Source of the DNA: Zerene cesonia
Taxonomy: Eukaryota > Arthropoda > Insecta > Lepidoptera > Pieridae
Assembly: GCF_012273895.1 (NCBI RefSeq)
Contig: NC_052104.1
Location: 7,440,001-7,504,000 of the forward strand
DNA: 64,000 nt
Direction of reading: 5' to 3'
Part shown: positions 11,506 to 22,710 of the stretch, one piece after another
Layout of the letters: every line of letters begins with the position of its first letter
How positions within the stretch are numbered: position 1 is the stretch's first letter
The notes under the pieces: generated by a model
What the model saw: only the letters and a program-made list of their open reading frames with translations
Told to the model about the DNA's origin: nothing
Databases searched by the model: none
Translations under genes and position numbers: made by a program

Positions 11506-12119
11506 ATGGTCACAACCTACCTTGCAAACCTAATCTTGTAAAGGCCAACTCTAATAAAGGAGATTAATTTTTGTATAGTAAAAGTAATAATAGACTTATA
11601 CTAAGATTTGTTTTTTGTTATAGTATCTAATATTGCAATGAACTTTTTGGGGAACGGCATATGTTCAAAACAAATGCCATGGGAGCGTAATTTTGTGTTG
11701 TGATACGTTAAAAATTGAATTAAAGCTAGTCTTTAATTACACCTTCATATACGTTTAACAATAATAATCGTTATTAAACTCCAATGTAAAATATTAATAG
11801 ATGCATTTCTTATTACAAAAATAAAATGTAAATATAATCGTTATTCAGATAAAAACCTGAAAATATAGTATGTAAGTAAGCTATACTTAAAAAAAAAACT
11901 GTCAAACAGAGATATTATTATATTGATGTTATGTATTATTTATTTTGTTAGTGCCTACAGTTTCAAGGCCTCTCGGTTTTTTATTTTGTTATAAATAATG
12001 AAGTATTAGGAACAGTCAGAACCTATCATTGTGTGATTTAATTTTTCTTATTTTAAAATATACGAGAGAAAAAAGCGGTGAGATAATAATCTAAGTAATT
12101 GTTAAGAGAAGTAAGAAGG
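11166..12119. repeat. Intergenic with decayed repeat and (TA)n microsatellite
   Basis: About 11181-11335 is a decayed copy of a dispersed repeat ('cgtccgcagcttcgtccgca ... gcggacgcggggg'). A (TA)n run of about 40 bases lies at 11459-11498. The rest is AT-rich and non-coding. Confidence 0.6.
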
Positions 12120-12131
12120 TATTGAATATGT

Positions 12132-12446
12132 CATCATCATCATCATCATCATCAGCCCATATATGTTCCCACTGCTGGGACACAGGCCTCCTATGAGGGT
12201 TCAGGCCATAATCCACCACGCTGGCCAAGTGCGGGTTGGCAGATGTCACATGTCGTCGAACTTTTGATTCTGGGACATGCCGGTTTCCTCACGATGTTTT
12301 CCTTCACCGTTTTAAGCAGTGGTGATGTTATTCACATGTGCAGATAAATTGAAAAATCAATTTATTTCCTGCACGCTCCGCCCGGTCTCGAACCCCGAGT
12401 TGTCGATTTTGAAGTCCGAGGTTCTTACCGCTGAGCCACCACTGCT
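12132..12446 (-). mobile_element. tRNA-derived SINE with 12-bp target-site duplication
   Basis: Read on the minus strand, the element starts with a tRNA-like promoter region: 'tggtggctcagcggtaa' is box-A-like and 'ggttcgagacc' is a perfect box-B-like sequence. It then has a body and ends in an (atg)n tail of about 22 bases. It is flanked by the same 12 bases 'tattgaatatgt' at 12120-12131 and 12449-12460, the mark of target-primed insertion. The structure matches lepidopteran tRNA-derived SINEs. I do not name the family. Confidence 0.85.
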
Positions 12447-12460
12447 TATATTGAATATGT

Positions 12461-12813
12461 ATTAAAATAAAATAGAATAAATAATTTTCGTTGATGTAGT
12501 TATAATTGTACAAATGTAAGGATCTGTGTACCTGAATAGTTAAACAAACGTGTTACATTTAGATAGTTTCAGATTATTATGGAAATATATGAGAAATATG
12601 TTGTGTCTTATTTACCTTAATTTGAGATTCTTTTGGTTCATAAATCTAAAAAAAAAACCACTGAATTTTTTGGTAAAAAATGGTAAAATTGATATATATG
12701 TGAATATTTTATTTGTGAAAGTAATATAGCATAATTATCAAGCATTCTTTTAATACTACTTCTGTGTGTAGTTAAAAATTATATTACAATACTAAACCAA
12801 TATGTGTTTTCAG
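12461..12813. other. Intron/intergenic, no recognised feature
   Basis: AT-rich sequence ending in the pyrimidine tract of the next exon. Confidence 0.5.
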
Positions 12814-13025
12814 ATTTGATACGCACCCTGTTCCGAGCCCGCTTTTGGGGAAACTCAACCAACATATACATCGGGGGCCACAAGTTTTGCCGGCACTCGC
12901 GCTCCCTGACCGGCAACCGAATCAGGTGGACGTGTGCTAAGAAACACAAGTTGAAGTGTAAAGCATCAGCAGTGACTATAGACGGAGTTGTCGTGTCCAC
13001 TACAGGGTTACACTCGCACGATTAA
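12814..13025 (+). CDS. mod(mdg4): Alternative terminal exon, FLYWCH zinc finger 12
   Basis: Sixty-nine codons after acceptor 'atgtgttttcag', phase bases 'at'. It reads 'LIRTLFRARFWGNSTNIYIG', 'GHKFCRHSR', W-T-C-A-K-K-H-K-L-K-C-K-A-S-A-V-T-I and ends 'LHSHD'. The first strand is longer than usual and 'RFWGNST' stands in place of RGKP. The coding DNA is clearly GC-richer than its flanks. All four zinc ligands are present. Confidence 0.9.
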
Positions 13026-13660
13026 CGCACACGATTGACCAGGAAAGAGGTTATACTATATATATTGAATTTATTCTTAACGTGCTTGTTTACACTAGGG
13101 TTATTTCAGTCGCAATTACTATTAACGTTGTTATTCTGTTTGTACGTTTACAAAGACTAACGTCTGCTGTTTGATATGAAAGGAGGATACATTTTAAGTC
13201 TACATATTTTTATGTTTATTACACAAGATAAAGATAGATATTTGGATAGATGAATAGAACGATGGTCAGAATCTAAAATGTCTGATATGATATCTTAAAG
13301 TATCTATTATTCACAATGCTTTAAGGATAACTTAAGACATCAAAAGCGTTTCCATGATTTTTGATTAAGAATACAGATTTGAAAATGTGTTAAAAAAATT
13401 TTAGATCCATTCTATTCACATAGCCACATAACATATTCACTTAACCAGAATTTATGGTTTAAAACACGCTTAAAATCAGGACAGAAATTGCCAACACAGG
13501 ACACAAATTGATAATGACTACTTTTTGATGTTTCAACGTATTTTACGCAAAGCTTTTTTAACACATTTAGAGTATATTAATTTTTATAACAGTTGAGACA
13601 ATTTTTAAATTATTGTCTGTATATTGACTGGACTAATTGACATTTTTATGACACATTAGA
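13026..13660. other. Intergenic, no recognised feature
   Basis: First part of the largest exon-free interval that is not an assembly gap (13.0-16.0 kb). AT-rich. Nothing is supported. Confidence 0.5.
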
Positions 13661-13842
13661 CGCTCGTCCCGGCTCCGCCCGGATATCGAGATTCCTATTT
13701 TATCCCAAGGGAGCATATAATAAGATAAAAAGTATACTATCATCCAAAGCAGCTCATACCTTGTCTGTATTCCAAATTTCATCAAAATCCGTTCAGTAGT
13801 CTCACCGTGACACAAACTTTCACATTTATAATATTAGTGTGA
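13661..13842 (+). repeat. Interspersed repeat related to family A
   Basis: It starts 'ctcgtcccggctccgcccgg', has the internal 'ccaaatttcatcaaaatcc', 'gttcagtag' and ends 'catttataatattagtgtga'. The layout is the same as family A (26251) but with a diverged 5' part. Confidence 0.7.
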
Positions 13843-14184
13843 TAGTGTGATTATTAGCAATAAGATCGTCGGTCAGAATTCTACTTCCGACCACATACTT
13901 TTGATGTGTGTATTTAAATTTATATAACTTACAATCTTCGTGAGAAAATTTAGAGATGTGAAATATAGGTTTGAATAATGGCATGTCATGGCACAAGGGT
14001 GAGTTTTCTTTTAATTTTTAGTTTGATAGCATTCAAATGCATCACTGCATGAAATTTCTCAGGGCCATTTTCTTTGTCATATTTTAAATTTTTCTTAAAT
14101 GGATGTATGTATATTTAGAGAAATTTGAACAGACTGAACTCTGCTCTTATTTTTACTACTTTCCTTTAAATTTTTTATTATATA
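13843..14184. other. Intergenic, no recognised feature
   Basis: AT-rich. Nothing is supported. Confidence 0.5.
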
Positions 14185-14340
14185 CTACCGGTCCGCCCCG
14201 GCTTTGCCCGTGGCATATAGCCTATAGCCTTCCTCAATAAATGAGCTATCTAACAGTGAAAGAATTTTTCAAATTGGATGAGTAGTTCCTGAGATTAGTG
14301 CGTTAAACAAACAAACTCTTCAGCTTTATAATATTAGTAT
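14185..14340 (+). repeat. Interspersed repeat (family B)
   Basis: It has 'ggctttgcccgtgg' near the start, then 'gagtagttcctgagattag', 'aaacaaacaaactcttcag' and the terminal 'tttataatattagtat'. The 3' end recurs at 23975-24077 and 25862-25876. Confidence 0.7.
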
Positions 14341-15987
14341 AGATAATATGCTATAATAAGACTTTATACTAACAACCCTTTGGATAATTCTCTTCAAATC
14401 CATATGTGTTATGTTAAAAGCTGTTTTAATAAGTCGAAATTCATGTATTAATATAAAGTAAAAATAATAAATTACCTGAAACGTTGAATTTAACAGTGTA
14501 CAATATTGAAGACCATATCGATAAAGAAGTATTATATTTTTATATAGTTTTGTTTAAGATAAGTTAACATTCCAAGTTTAAGCGTTTGTTATTTGTAAGC
14601 TATTAATATTATATAACAGAGCGTTATCGGTTACATATGAGTATATAATATTAGATAAGGATATAATTTAAATAAGGGACGTCGTACAAAAAAGACATAA
14701 TGGCGAGTATTATATAAAAAAAACATACGAAAGCAATGACCTCGTATAAAATTACTGTTTTTAATGTAAAGATGAATTTGATCGAAACATATCTGGGAAT
14801 GTTACTATGTAGTTGTTTATATTAATAATTTTGCCATAAAGTATTTGTTTTGCGATGAATTGTGGTATTACTGAATGTTAACCCTAAGTTTACATTTATT
14901 ATGACTTATTATACGAAATTTGCATCCTTTTAATCACTAAATATAGGAAGGTATAAATATTGTTTTCTATAACTGTAAAAATCTATGTTCGTAGCGGATC
15001 CGTAGCAACCGCTTAGCTAGACATTTTTGTGTGATATTCCTCAAATTTGTTTTTAGTATCTACTTTGAATAATTTGTTTTATTACCCCATTATAAAACCT
15101 TAATAAAATAGACATTAAATAGTTAGTATATATTTTTATAAATAGATGGGACTTTTTAAATATTTGATAGAATAATTGATTCAAGTTATGTCGTGACTAA
15201 GAGTTATTTTTTATGAAATTATATTAAATATTTATTTTAAAAGACTTTTATTTTTAGTGTTTATGTGCATGAATAATAAATATATAACATAATTATAAAA
15301 AATATAACCGATATTAATTTTAAGTTATAGAATATGAATTAATAGGTACTTACAAATGAACAAATATAATAGTATATGTGAAGTTTATACAAGTGAATTT
15401 AATATCAATTTACACAATTAGAACTGTATAGTTTGGCCTTAAAGCTCTTAAACTTAAAATTGATGTAAGACCTGGTTTTATGTACAGTTAATAATAGTAT
15501 ATTAAACCTATAAAATGGTTGTATGATCAACCAAAAAATGGCAATAATCCATTCACTAACCAGTGAGAGACATGGAGTGTGACAACGGCGCAGTGTAAGT
15601 AAAAGTTAGATAAATTAACTGCTTTCTACAGTATGTTTCGTATAAAAACATGTGACCTTAAAATAGTGTTTTTCTGCTAAACTATTGGATGTCTTAAGTT
15701 GATTATATGTATTGATAAAATGGCTAAAAACATCATTGTGTATACTTTTCTACTTATCGTTGTATTATCGCCTCCATATTGTAGGTATATTATGGACTCG
15801 GGTATTTTATAATATTTGTAAACATTACCCTGACTGATTTAGAATATTCTTTTGCCAATAGAAAGCTACATTATACCTAAATGGCCACATTTTTTCAGAC
15901 ACTCTATCACCTGTCCTATCAAATCGTTAAACAAAATAAAGTAACAAATAAGGAAATCTTGCTTTCTAATAAATAATTACATTCCAG
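14341..15987. other. Intergenic, 1.6 kb, no recognised feature
   Basis: AT-rich. A stretch near 15575-15605 (tgg agt gtg ... cag tgt aag taa) faintly recalls a finger core but has no other support and is not called. Confidence 0.4.
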
Positions 15988-16262
15988 GCGAAATAATAAA
16001 AACATCTAGGAGTCGTCACTTCTTCTATGATACTTTCACGTACAACCGAGTTCGGCAAACGAAAAACAATTGCTTCCGATGGTACTGCTCCCAATATCAC
16101 ACTGGTTGCCGGGCAACCCTTATCAGCAATCAGGAGAACCTTGTCATGGCAACCGCTGGCCAACACAACCATCTACCACCAAAAGTGTATAAAATGAAGA
16201 ACAATCGACATTTCATTCAATTTATGGTGAATAAAAATCAGAATTGTATTGAAGAACATTGA
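15988..16262 (+). CDS. mod(mdg4): Alternative terminal exon, FLYWCH zinc finger 13 with C-terminal tail
   Basis: Ninety codons after acceptor 'aattacattccag', phase bases 'gc'. The finger lacks the RGKP motif ('KTSRSRHFFYDTFTYNR'), then W-Y-C-S-Q-Y-H-T-G-C-R-A-T-L and 'GQHNH'. A 30-residue tail follows, starting 'LPPKVYKMKNNRHFI'. It resembles the P-P-x-Y/V-x-x-K/N tails of the exons at 22711, 35956 and 59100 but runs longer. Confidence 0.88.
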
Positions 16263-16487
16263 AGAGGAGGTTTCTTTAAATTTCGAAAATATGCACATAA
16301 GGAATATGTAAATAAAATATTTGAAATGGAAAGTTTATCATTGTATACAGTTAAAAATATAAATAATAAGTTTATATATAAATAAATGTATTTAATACGA
16401 TATTAAAATTAACGACTACCTTTATATTTAAAATAATCTTTCGTATTCCATCAAAAACTAATATTGTTCTAATGTGATCTTCCACAG

Positions 16488-16687
16488 GTATTGAGCTGAT
16501 ACCGCGAGGGGAGAAGAGTTTCATCTTACGTATCGGCCGCCACACATTCTCAACAAACTACAATTCATCAACAACCGGTGTTAGCATATGGTATTGTTCT
16601 AAGAGAAAGCGAAAGGCCTGTAAAGTTAGAGTCAAAATGCTGAACGCACAGATAATGGAGATTAGTGGTGTACACACACATGAGTAG
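16488..16687 (+). CDS. mod(mdg4): Alternative terminal exon, FLYWCH zinc finger 14 (subfamily J)
   Basis: Sixty-five codons after acceptor 'tgatcttccacag', phase bases 'gt'. It reads 'ELIPRGEKSFILRIG', 'RHTFSTNY', W-Y-C-S-K-R-K-R-K-A-C-K-V-R-V-K-M-L and 'VHTHE'. The SKRKR-x-x-C-K-V-R-x-K-M block is found again only at 38593, 22 kb downstream. The two are a clear paralogous pair. The loop is very basic. Confidence 0.9.
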
Positions 16688-17127
16688 AGAACGCACACAT
16701 GCAACACTTCGCCTATCTAGTAATGCCTTTAGTACAGGAACTATGGAAGGTTTTTTGCCGCTATTTGGTGGTAATGACCTTCTATGCTACCTCTAAACTC
16801 TCATTAGCTTAATTAAGTAGAATAGCATAGGTCAGCGTTAAAAATTGCTATGTAGATAAAATTGTGTCGTTCCATTTTATTCTCTAGTCTTTTTGTAATA
16901 AAATAAATTATCATAGATGTACGCATAAATAGACATTAAATTGAAATAAGTCTTTTTTAATGTTTTGTTTCATATATGTAATGAATTAAACTGATAAACT
17001 TACTTCATTCGCAAACTGATTGATTGGTAAAAGCTAATATAGCCTGGATTATGGGTGAATATTAAAGGTATTTCCTTGTGTTTGATTTTACCCGAGAAAA
17101 ATATAAATAAGTATATATTTAGAATTT
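16688..17127. other. Intron/intergenic, no recognised feature
   Basis: AT-rich with several aataaa motifs around 16900-16910. Nothing else is supported. Confidence 0.5.
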
Positions 17128-17296
17128 AAAGACTATTTCACGGATTTTAAATGCGATTTATTCATTATTTTATGTTAACCCGACGTTTCGAACACTTCAC
17201 TACAGCGAGCGTGGTCACGGAAAGCACGCTCGCTGTAAAGTCGTATTAAACGCAATTTATTCATTATATAACGAATAAATCCGTTGAAAAGTCTTT
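17128..17296. mobile_element. Fold-back (MITE-like) element
   Basis: The terminal inverted repeats are about 19 bp, 'aaagactatttcacggatt' on the left and 'aatccgttgaaaagtcttt' on the right, with two mismatches. Sub-terminal 'atttattcatta' blocks lie inside. The centre holds a second hairpin with 12-bp arms 'tacagcgagcgt' (17201-17212) and 'acgctcgctgta' (17226-17237), next to 'cccgacgtttcgaacac'. There is no coding capacity, so it is probably a non-autonomous DNA element. Confidence 0.7.
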
Positions 17297-17660
17297 AATT
17301 TCTTAATACGAAACGTTTTAACAATTTATTTATGTTATTGAAAGGCAAATTCATGATATAAGGCACTTTATTTATATTTATATAGATACTATAACCTTGT
17401 ACTGTTTTTAGAATTATAATTCATAACTGACCAGGATGTTCCCAACCCGATCGTAGTTCTTGTGATTAAAATAAATTTTAAAGTTAATTAAAGTCGAGCT
17501 AGTGAACTGGGTGCTTTTTATTTTGGAAATCTTTATTTACATGTAAAAATTAATTATATAACTATTGATATAATAAAACGATTATACTGAATGTAAAATG
17601 AAAAAAGCACACTTCAATGTGTTTTTATTTGAATTATCGTTAATTACGTTTAAATTTCAG
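17297..17660. other. Intron/intergenic, no recognised feature
   Basis: AT-rich sequence ending in 'gtttaaatttcag'. Confidence 0.5.
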
Positions 17661-17851
17661 CGCGATACATCACGTCGCGTCGGGGGAAGCCGCTCCTATG
17701 TTACAAGGGACACACCTTTTGCATCCACAGCGTTAATAAGAACAAAACTAGATGGGTCTGCTCAACGCATAGCTACAGAATGTGCCGCGCCTTTTTATAT
17801 ACTTTTGATAATATGATTATAAGAGTTAAAGATTCCCACTGTCATGTGTGA
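17661..17851 (+). CDS. mod(mdg4): Alternative terminal exon, FLYWCH zinc finger 15 (subfamily N)
   Basis: Sixty-two codons after acceptor 'gtttaaatttcag', phase bases 'cg'. The frame set by the common phase gives 'RYITSRRGKPLLCYKG', 'HTFCIHS', W-V-C-S-T-H-S-Y-R-M-C-R-A-F-L-Y-T-F-D-N and 'SHCHV'. A longer open frame across the same DNA is a shadow. 'RWVCSTH' links it to 40530 and 41834. A poly(A) signal (17854) directly follows the stop. Confidence 0.9.
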
Positions 17852-18349
17852 TCAATAAAAGTTTTGGTGGTTAATGTGGGGGTTTTTTTTAGTTTTTTTT
17901 TTTGGCAGTTAGTTGGTTTTATAGAAATATTGCAACTGTCAATTGATTGAATTGTTTTCTTGAAAAACAATATAAATAACTTTACCTAGTTCTGACCAAG
18001 CGAAGGCAGTTAAATTTTTTGTTAAATATAATAATTTTTTTAACAAGTTTGATCAACAAAAAATTAATCCTAGCAAGAACTGAAAATAATCAATTATTGT
18101 ATGTGTGTATGTTATGTTTACACACACAAACTGCTGGACTGATATCAAAAACTCATTCACTCTTAGAAAGCTACAACTTCATTGAATGACATAGACTATA
18201 TTGTGTTTTTTTTTTTTGTAGCTAAGACGAGCGGCTAGTCGATGTATAATATAACCTCCAAGTTAAGTGTTATAAATCCTGTTTCACTTGTCATATTTAA
18301 ACTTATATAAATAGCAGAAATCCTTTACACATGTAATCATACTTTCCAG
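17852..18349. other. Intron/intergenic with a decayed repeat scrap
   Basis: Homopolymer T runs and a decayed repeat-like scrap around 18120-18235 ('ctggactgatatcaaaaact'). No coding. Confidence 0.4.
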
Positions 18350-18546
18350 TCGAGATAGTTAAATCGAAAAGGGGCAAGACAAACTTGAAAATTGGAAACT
18401 GCACGTACTACAAGCGACCTAAAAAGACTGAAGCGAGCGCTCGTTGGAGCTGCACCAGCAACAAATACTGTAAAGCAGCGGTGTACACGGCTAACGGTGT
18501 GATTGTAGCCATCAATGACTGCCACAACCATGACGTAAGCAAGTGA
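18350..18546 (+). CDS. mod(mdg4): Alternative terminal exon, FLYWCH zinc finger 16 (subfamily K)
   Basis: Sixty-four codons after acceptor 'catactttccag', phase bases 'tc'. It reads 'EIVKSKRGKTNLKIG', 'NCTYYKR', W-S-C-T-S-N-K-Y-C-K-A-A-V-Y-T and 'CHNHDVSK'. There are five residues between the zinc cysteines. The N-K-Y-C-K-A-A-V-Y-T block is repeated at 39381 and loosely at 60538. Confidence 0.92.
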
Positions 18547-19439
18547 TGATAAAATGTATGAGATACAGCTCGTGGATGAATTTACACCGTTCACTTGTGT
18601 GAGAATTAATCACTTGAACATACCAGTGTAAATTTTAAGCCCTTGTTAGTCGAAACTCAATGGTGCAGTTTTGCTGGCCATAGAATTTTAATGTTGGATA
18701 TCTCTTTCAACTTTCGTGTTTCATCTGATGTGGCTTCTAATTTATTTATCTTAGAATAATTTAGTAGTTACCCGAGACATAGCATGATATCTTTATTTGC
18801 TTTATGTGTCCAAACAACACAATCTTATATTTTTTTTATTTACAATAATCAAACTGAGTAAAACTCATGATTAATCTACAGCATTAATACGCGCTATATC
18901 AGGTACTATTGGACCGATTTCACGTGAACCCTGAAGCTATATCTAGTTATTATCTTGAATGTATGTTCTGGATCCTGGGACCAAAAGACGTTATATTATT
19001 CTGTGAATTGAAATGCAACTGCTAAATCCTAAAAGTTCTAAAAGTTAGTCAGAAGAGATGTTTCGTATATGTGGTCAAATTTCGTTTATTTTTATCACAT
19101 TTATATATTTATTAGTTCAACATATTTGACTAGATATTATACATATACAATTTATATTATTTTGTTGTAATAGCAGTATGATATGTTTTAGTGTTAAAAT
19201 AAACATATATGAGTCAGTTTATTTTCCTTGTGTAACGTGTATAATTTAAAGAAGATACGGAAGAGTTTAAATAATCTTATAAAATTAAGTAAAAGTACTG
19301 AAAATATTTAAGTATTACAAACATGTTTAAACATTTTGTTGTATTTTTATGTTATAGCTTCAAAGTTGAAAAATAAATCATACGGTTTCGTTTTATATAT
19401 CTTTTAATAATCTTCTCTGATTTACAGATGTTTAAGTTA
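18547..19439. other. Intron/intergenic, no recognised feature
   Basis: AT-rich. Nothing is supported. Confidence 0.5.
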
Positions 19440-19612
19440 TGTTTAACATATCCCTTTTCCTTCTCCTCACCCTTCCCAGTCCATTCCTGCGTACCAGTCG
19501 TCAATCTTTTCCTTTTACATTCGCAGAGGTTGTGCCTTGTGCGAGGGTGGTGATAATGACTTACGATCAGGCGAGCCACCAGCTCGTTTGCCCACTATGA
19601 CATAAAGAAACT
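19440..19612 (+). repeat. Interspersed repeat (family C)
   Basis: It ends 'ggcgagccaccagctcgttt', then 'gcccactatgacataaa'. The same ending is at 33935-34210 ('gtaccaccagctcatttgcc ... ttacataaaa'). It looks like the 3' end of a retroelement common in Lepidoptera. The class is not assigned. Confidence 0.6.
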
Positions 19613-19655
19613 TTTTCATTTACATACAGACCATTAATCTTTATACACATTTCAG

Positions 19656-19903
19656 GAATACCCCAATACGTACCGAGCAGAAGGGGTAAGCTTTTGATCA
19701 TGTTGAACGGCTATAAGTACTCAGTGAGTAAAACTATGTACACGGGTGATAAGAAAAGGAGTTTCTGGTACTGTTCTAGCCACAAATCGAGGGGGTGCAA
19801 GGCACTACTTCAAACGATCAATGACGTAATACATTCCATCAATGAAACGCATAACCATGGCCTTCGTGTACAAAAGAAGGACATTAATTTTAAAGCAGTG
19901 TAG
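19656..19903 (+). CDS. mod(mdg4): Alternative terminal exon, FLYWCH zinc finger 17 (subfamily A)
   Basis: Eighty-one codons after acceptor 'atacacatttcag', phase bases 'ga'. It reads 'PQYVPSRRGKLLIMLNGYKY', a long basic loop, W-Y-C-S-S-H-K-S-R-G-C-K-A-L-L-Q-T-I-N-D-V-I and 'ETHNHG', plus a basic 17-residue tail. It is closest to the next exon and to 62526. Confidence 0.92.
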
Positions 19904-20216
19904 GTTCATAGATTGTTCTGGAAGATTTTCCAAATCTGCTGATGTATATAACAAAAGGTTTGTGTATGCTCTTAGTATAAGTAATATTTTTCTGTCTAAT
20001 TCAATGTACTTTTTTTTGATTATTAAATATATTTCGCTTTTTATAATGCTTATTATTTATTTACCTGCAACATTGTTTTTTCTTGCGTTTAGTTTTACGC
20101 GAGTGTTATTCATTTCAAATAATGATGATAATTTAACATAGAATTTTTATAATTGCAATATTTTTTTTAATTATCAGGTGTTGTTATCTTAAAGTTTGTT
20201 TTGACATTTATGACAG
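19904..20216. other. Intron/intergenic, no recognised feature
   Basis: T-rich stretch. A membrane-like open frame here is a composition artefact and is not called. Confidence 0.5.
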
Positions 20217-20446
20217 CTCCACAGTTCATCACATCTAATCGAGGCAATGTTCTTATATTGTTGGACGGTTATAAGTATTCAGTAAAAAGAGCAATGAAGA
20301 TAGGTGATAATGAACGAAGGAGTTGGTACTGTGCCACCCACCGCGCGAAGGGATGCAGGGCGATGCTGCATACCCTCGATGACGTCATCTTTATAATTAA
20401 GGCCACACATAACCACGGCCGTGTTGTCTCCCTAGCATCGATGTGA
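20217..20446 (+). CDS. mod(mdg4): Alternative terminal exon, FLYWCH zinc finger 18 (subfamily A)
   Basis: Seventy-five codons after acceptor 'gacatttatgacag', phase bases 'ct'. It reads 'PQFITSNRGNVLILLDGYKY', then W-Y-C-A-T-H-R-A-K-G-C-R-A-M-L-H-T-L-D-D-V-I and 'ATHNHGRVVS'. It is a tandem paralogue of the preceding exon, 0.6 kb upstream. The stop overlaps an aataaa at 20446. Confidence 0.92.
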
Positions 20447-20990
20447 ATAAATTATATGTGAATTTTATTTGTTACTTAATAAAATTATTTCGCAATTTTG
20501 TTATATTGCGAAATCGTCACAAATAATTGCTTACGCATTTAACTCGTTCCTTTAGATTTGTTTTTCATTTTTTTATTGTGTGTTGTAGTTATAATTAAAT
20601 ATGGATGTATTATATATTCGTACAGAATGATCTGTAGGATATATTCATTTTAATTGTTACCCTAATTGACATGTATGTCTTGTCAATTTCATTTCAATCT
20701 ACACTCGTCTAAAGTATCGATTAAGTATAGATTTGAGAGAGAACGAGTGTAGACATTTCTTAATAAACATAACAATAATTTTCCATCGCATTTTTATTTA
20801 TAAAATTAACGACACGATAATTAGTTTAAATCTTATTTTATCTACTTGAGACACGGTATGTAATATTATATAGTAGTGTTGTTTTCATATAATATGATTT
20901 GAATTTTATTTAAACTTCATAACGACAATTTGACGATTATATACATAAACTGCCTCTTAAAGCATATTAATTACTCTATCAATCCTTCAG
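20447..20990. other. Intron/intergenic, no recognised feature
   Basis: AT-rich with aataaa motifs near 20446 and 20478. Nothing else is supported. Confidence 0.5.
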
Positions 20991-21196
20991 ATTGCCAATA
21001 CATAACTTCGCAAAACGGCCGCAGGTTGCTGACGATGAACGGAGAAATATTCACAGTCCATTGGATGAAGGATCTCGCGAGTGGTTTGATAAAAACCCGA
21101 TGGTATTGCAGGAAACGACATAAAGGTTGCAAGGCATATTTGCATACGATCAACGATGAGATTTGCGATTTAAGTACATTAAGGCATAATCATTAA
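20991..21196 (+). CDS. mod(mdg4): Alternative terminal exon, FLYWCH zinc finger 19 (subfamily B)
   Basis: Sixty-seven codons after acceptor 'tatcaatccttcag', phase bases 'at'. It reads 'CQYITSQNGRRLLTMNGEIF', W-Y-C-R-K-R-H-K-G-C-K-A-Y-L-H-T-I-N-D and 'LSTLRHNH' then TAA. It pairs with the next exon, sharing 'KTRW(Y/F)CRKRHKGC' and 'NLSTL/DLSTL'. The aromatic of the usual G-Y-x-F strand is replaced by G-E-x-F in both. Confidence 0.92.
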
Positions 21197-22017
21197 ACAT
21201 AAATAGCACTTGTGCAGGTCTTCAAGAAAAGAGCTTATTTAGAAAATATTGACGATACGAAAATGTTGGAAAATAGACCGAAGTGAAAGTAGAAACGGTG
21301 CCTTTTATGGCTTAACTAGATTAACTATGAGTTATTAAGGGAGTTAAGAGCGATCGAATGAAGATTAGATACATTCAAGAATATAGTCTGTACCTCGATG
21401 GTTACACTTAGACAGAGTTTATTGCGTTTGAAGACCGAATATAAGGACCAGAACTTTGGACAAAATAAGCTTGATAGGAACTATAATATATGAAAACTAT
21501 GCTCGTAAATTGTCTACAGCCGTGCAAGCCTCGGGATAAATTGTAGACCAAGGTCTGGTTTCACTCCTTACCGATAAGGGCTTCGACAGCCTGTTTGACA
21601 ATTTTTTATATACTTTAGGTGATCGAATTAATTCAATTAAATACTAATGTTTTGTATTTATTTATTTTTTATCTATTTATACCTAACATTTTTAAAACAT
21701 TGCCGTATTCATGTTTTACCAAACTTTCTTTAAACGAAATTTTCTTTATGTATCGTTTAATTTTCTAAATAACATAACGAATGACAAACATTCTATCATG
21801 AAGACATGTATTTTAAAATGAATATAATGATAATTAGACACAAAATAACATACTATTAGTGGAGTTTTCTGGCGTAGCTCGTATCGGAAGCCAAGACAAC
21901 AGAATAATAAGTACAAATACAAGACTCTGTTTAGATCGCAGTTAACTAAATGGTAAAAAATATTAAATCTTGGAGTCTAATAATAGGTGCCTACTAATAA
22001 ACTACATAACGTTTCAG
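21197..22017. other. Intron/intergenic, no recognised feature
   Basis: Non-coding. Slightly less AT-rich around 21360-21600. No repeat family was recognised. Confidence 0.5.
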
Positions 22018-22223
22018 AGATGAACATTATAGTCAAAAAGAACGGTAGTCGATTACTGATGCTGGGTGGAGAGGCATTCACGGCGAATTGGGTGAAGAAA
22101 ATCGCCACGGATATCGTTAAAACCAGGTGGTTTTGTCGGAAGCGTCACAAGGGCTGCAGGGCGTACCTTCACACTATTAATGATGTAGCATACAATTTGA
22201 GTACATTACAACATAATCACTAG
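22018..22223 (+). CDS. mod(mdg4): Alternative terminal exon, FLYWCH zinc finger 20 (subfamily B)
   Basis: Sixty-seven codons, the same length as its tandem partner, after acceptor 'cataacgtttcag', phase bases 'ag'. It reads 'NIIVKKNGSRLLMLGGEAF', W-F-C-R-K-R-H-K-G-C-R-A-Y-L-H-T-I-N-D and 'LSTLQHNH'. The pair has diverged most in the first strand and least around the cysteine loop. Confidence 0.92.
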
Positions 22224-22710
22224 AACGATAAAGGTGTAAGCTAACAAGGATATAATGATATACGCTAAAATATAATTCAGTGTCTATTACCATTTTTTTC
22301 AACTAAGTTGTTATTCAAACTGCAAATTCTAACTCTACTTACATAAACATTGAAATATAAATTAAAAAGTATTCGTAAATGATCTTGTTTGTTTATATAA
22401 AAAATAATATTTTTTTGATGATTCCTTCATTTGCGCCTGAAAGTCAACGGATATATTTATTTTTCTCATATACCAACTCCAAACATAAAATGATTAATAC
22501 CATACCAGTTATAAAACTGAGAAATACGATAGTGATTCCAATGTGTGTTTCTATGGCCGGCAACAAACTCACCATACCGCTGGTATCGCGGATGCAACTG
22601 GTCATCAATACACATTTAATATCATCAGCTCGCTCGCCTACCTTTTAGATTTTATTTATTTCACAGAACTTCATATAGCATACGGTATTTAACAGTTATA
22701 TTATTTCCAG
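22224..22710. other. Intron/intergenic; possible very old finger relic
   Basis: A stretch at about 22555-22615 ('aaactcaccataccgctgg', then 'cgcggatgcaactgg') can be aligned by eye with the core of the next exon but lacks its first cysteine. This is too weak to call as a pseudogene. Confidence 0.25.

Noticed and set aside
15570..15610. W-S ... T-A-Q-C-K-stop string resembling subfamily G
   Set aside because: No first cysteine, no flanking strands, far from subfamily G.
17598..17816. Open frame through the exon at 17661
   Set aside because: Wrong frame. The frame set by the common splice phase gives a complete finger with W-V-C ... H-C-H.
22500..22640. Possible relic of subfamily C upstream of 22711
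   Set aside because: Alignable over about 40 bases by eye, but the first cysteine and both strands are missing. It could be chance.
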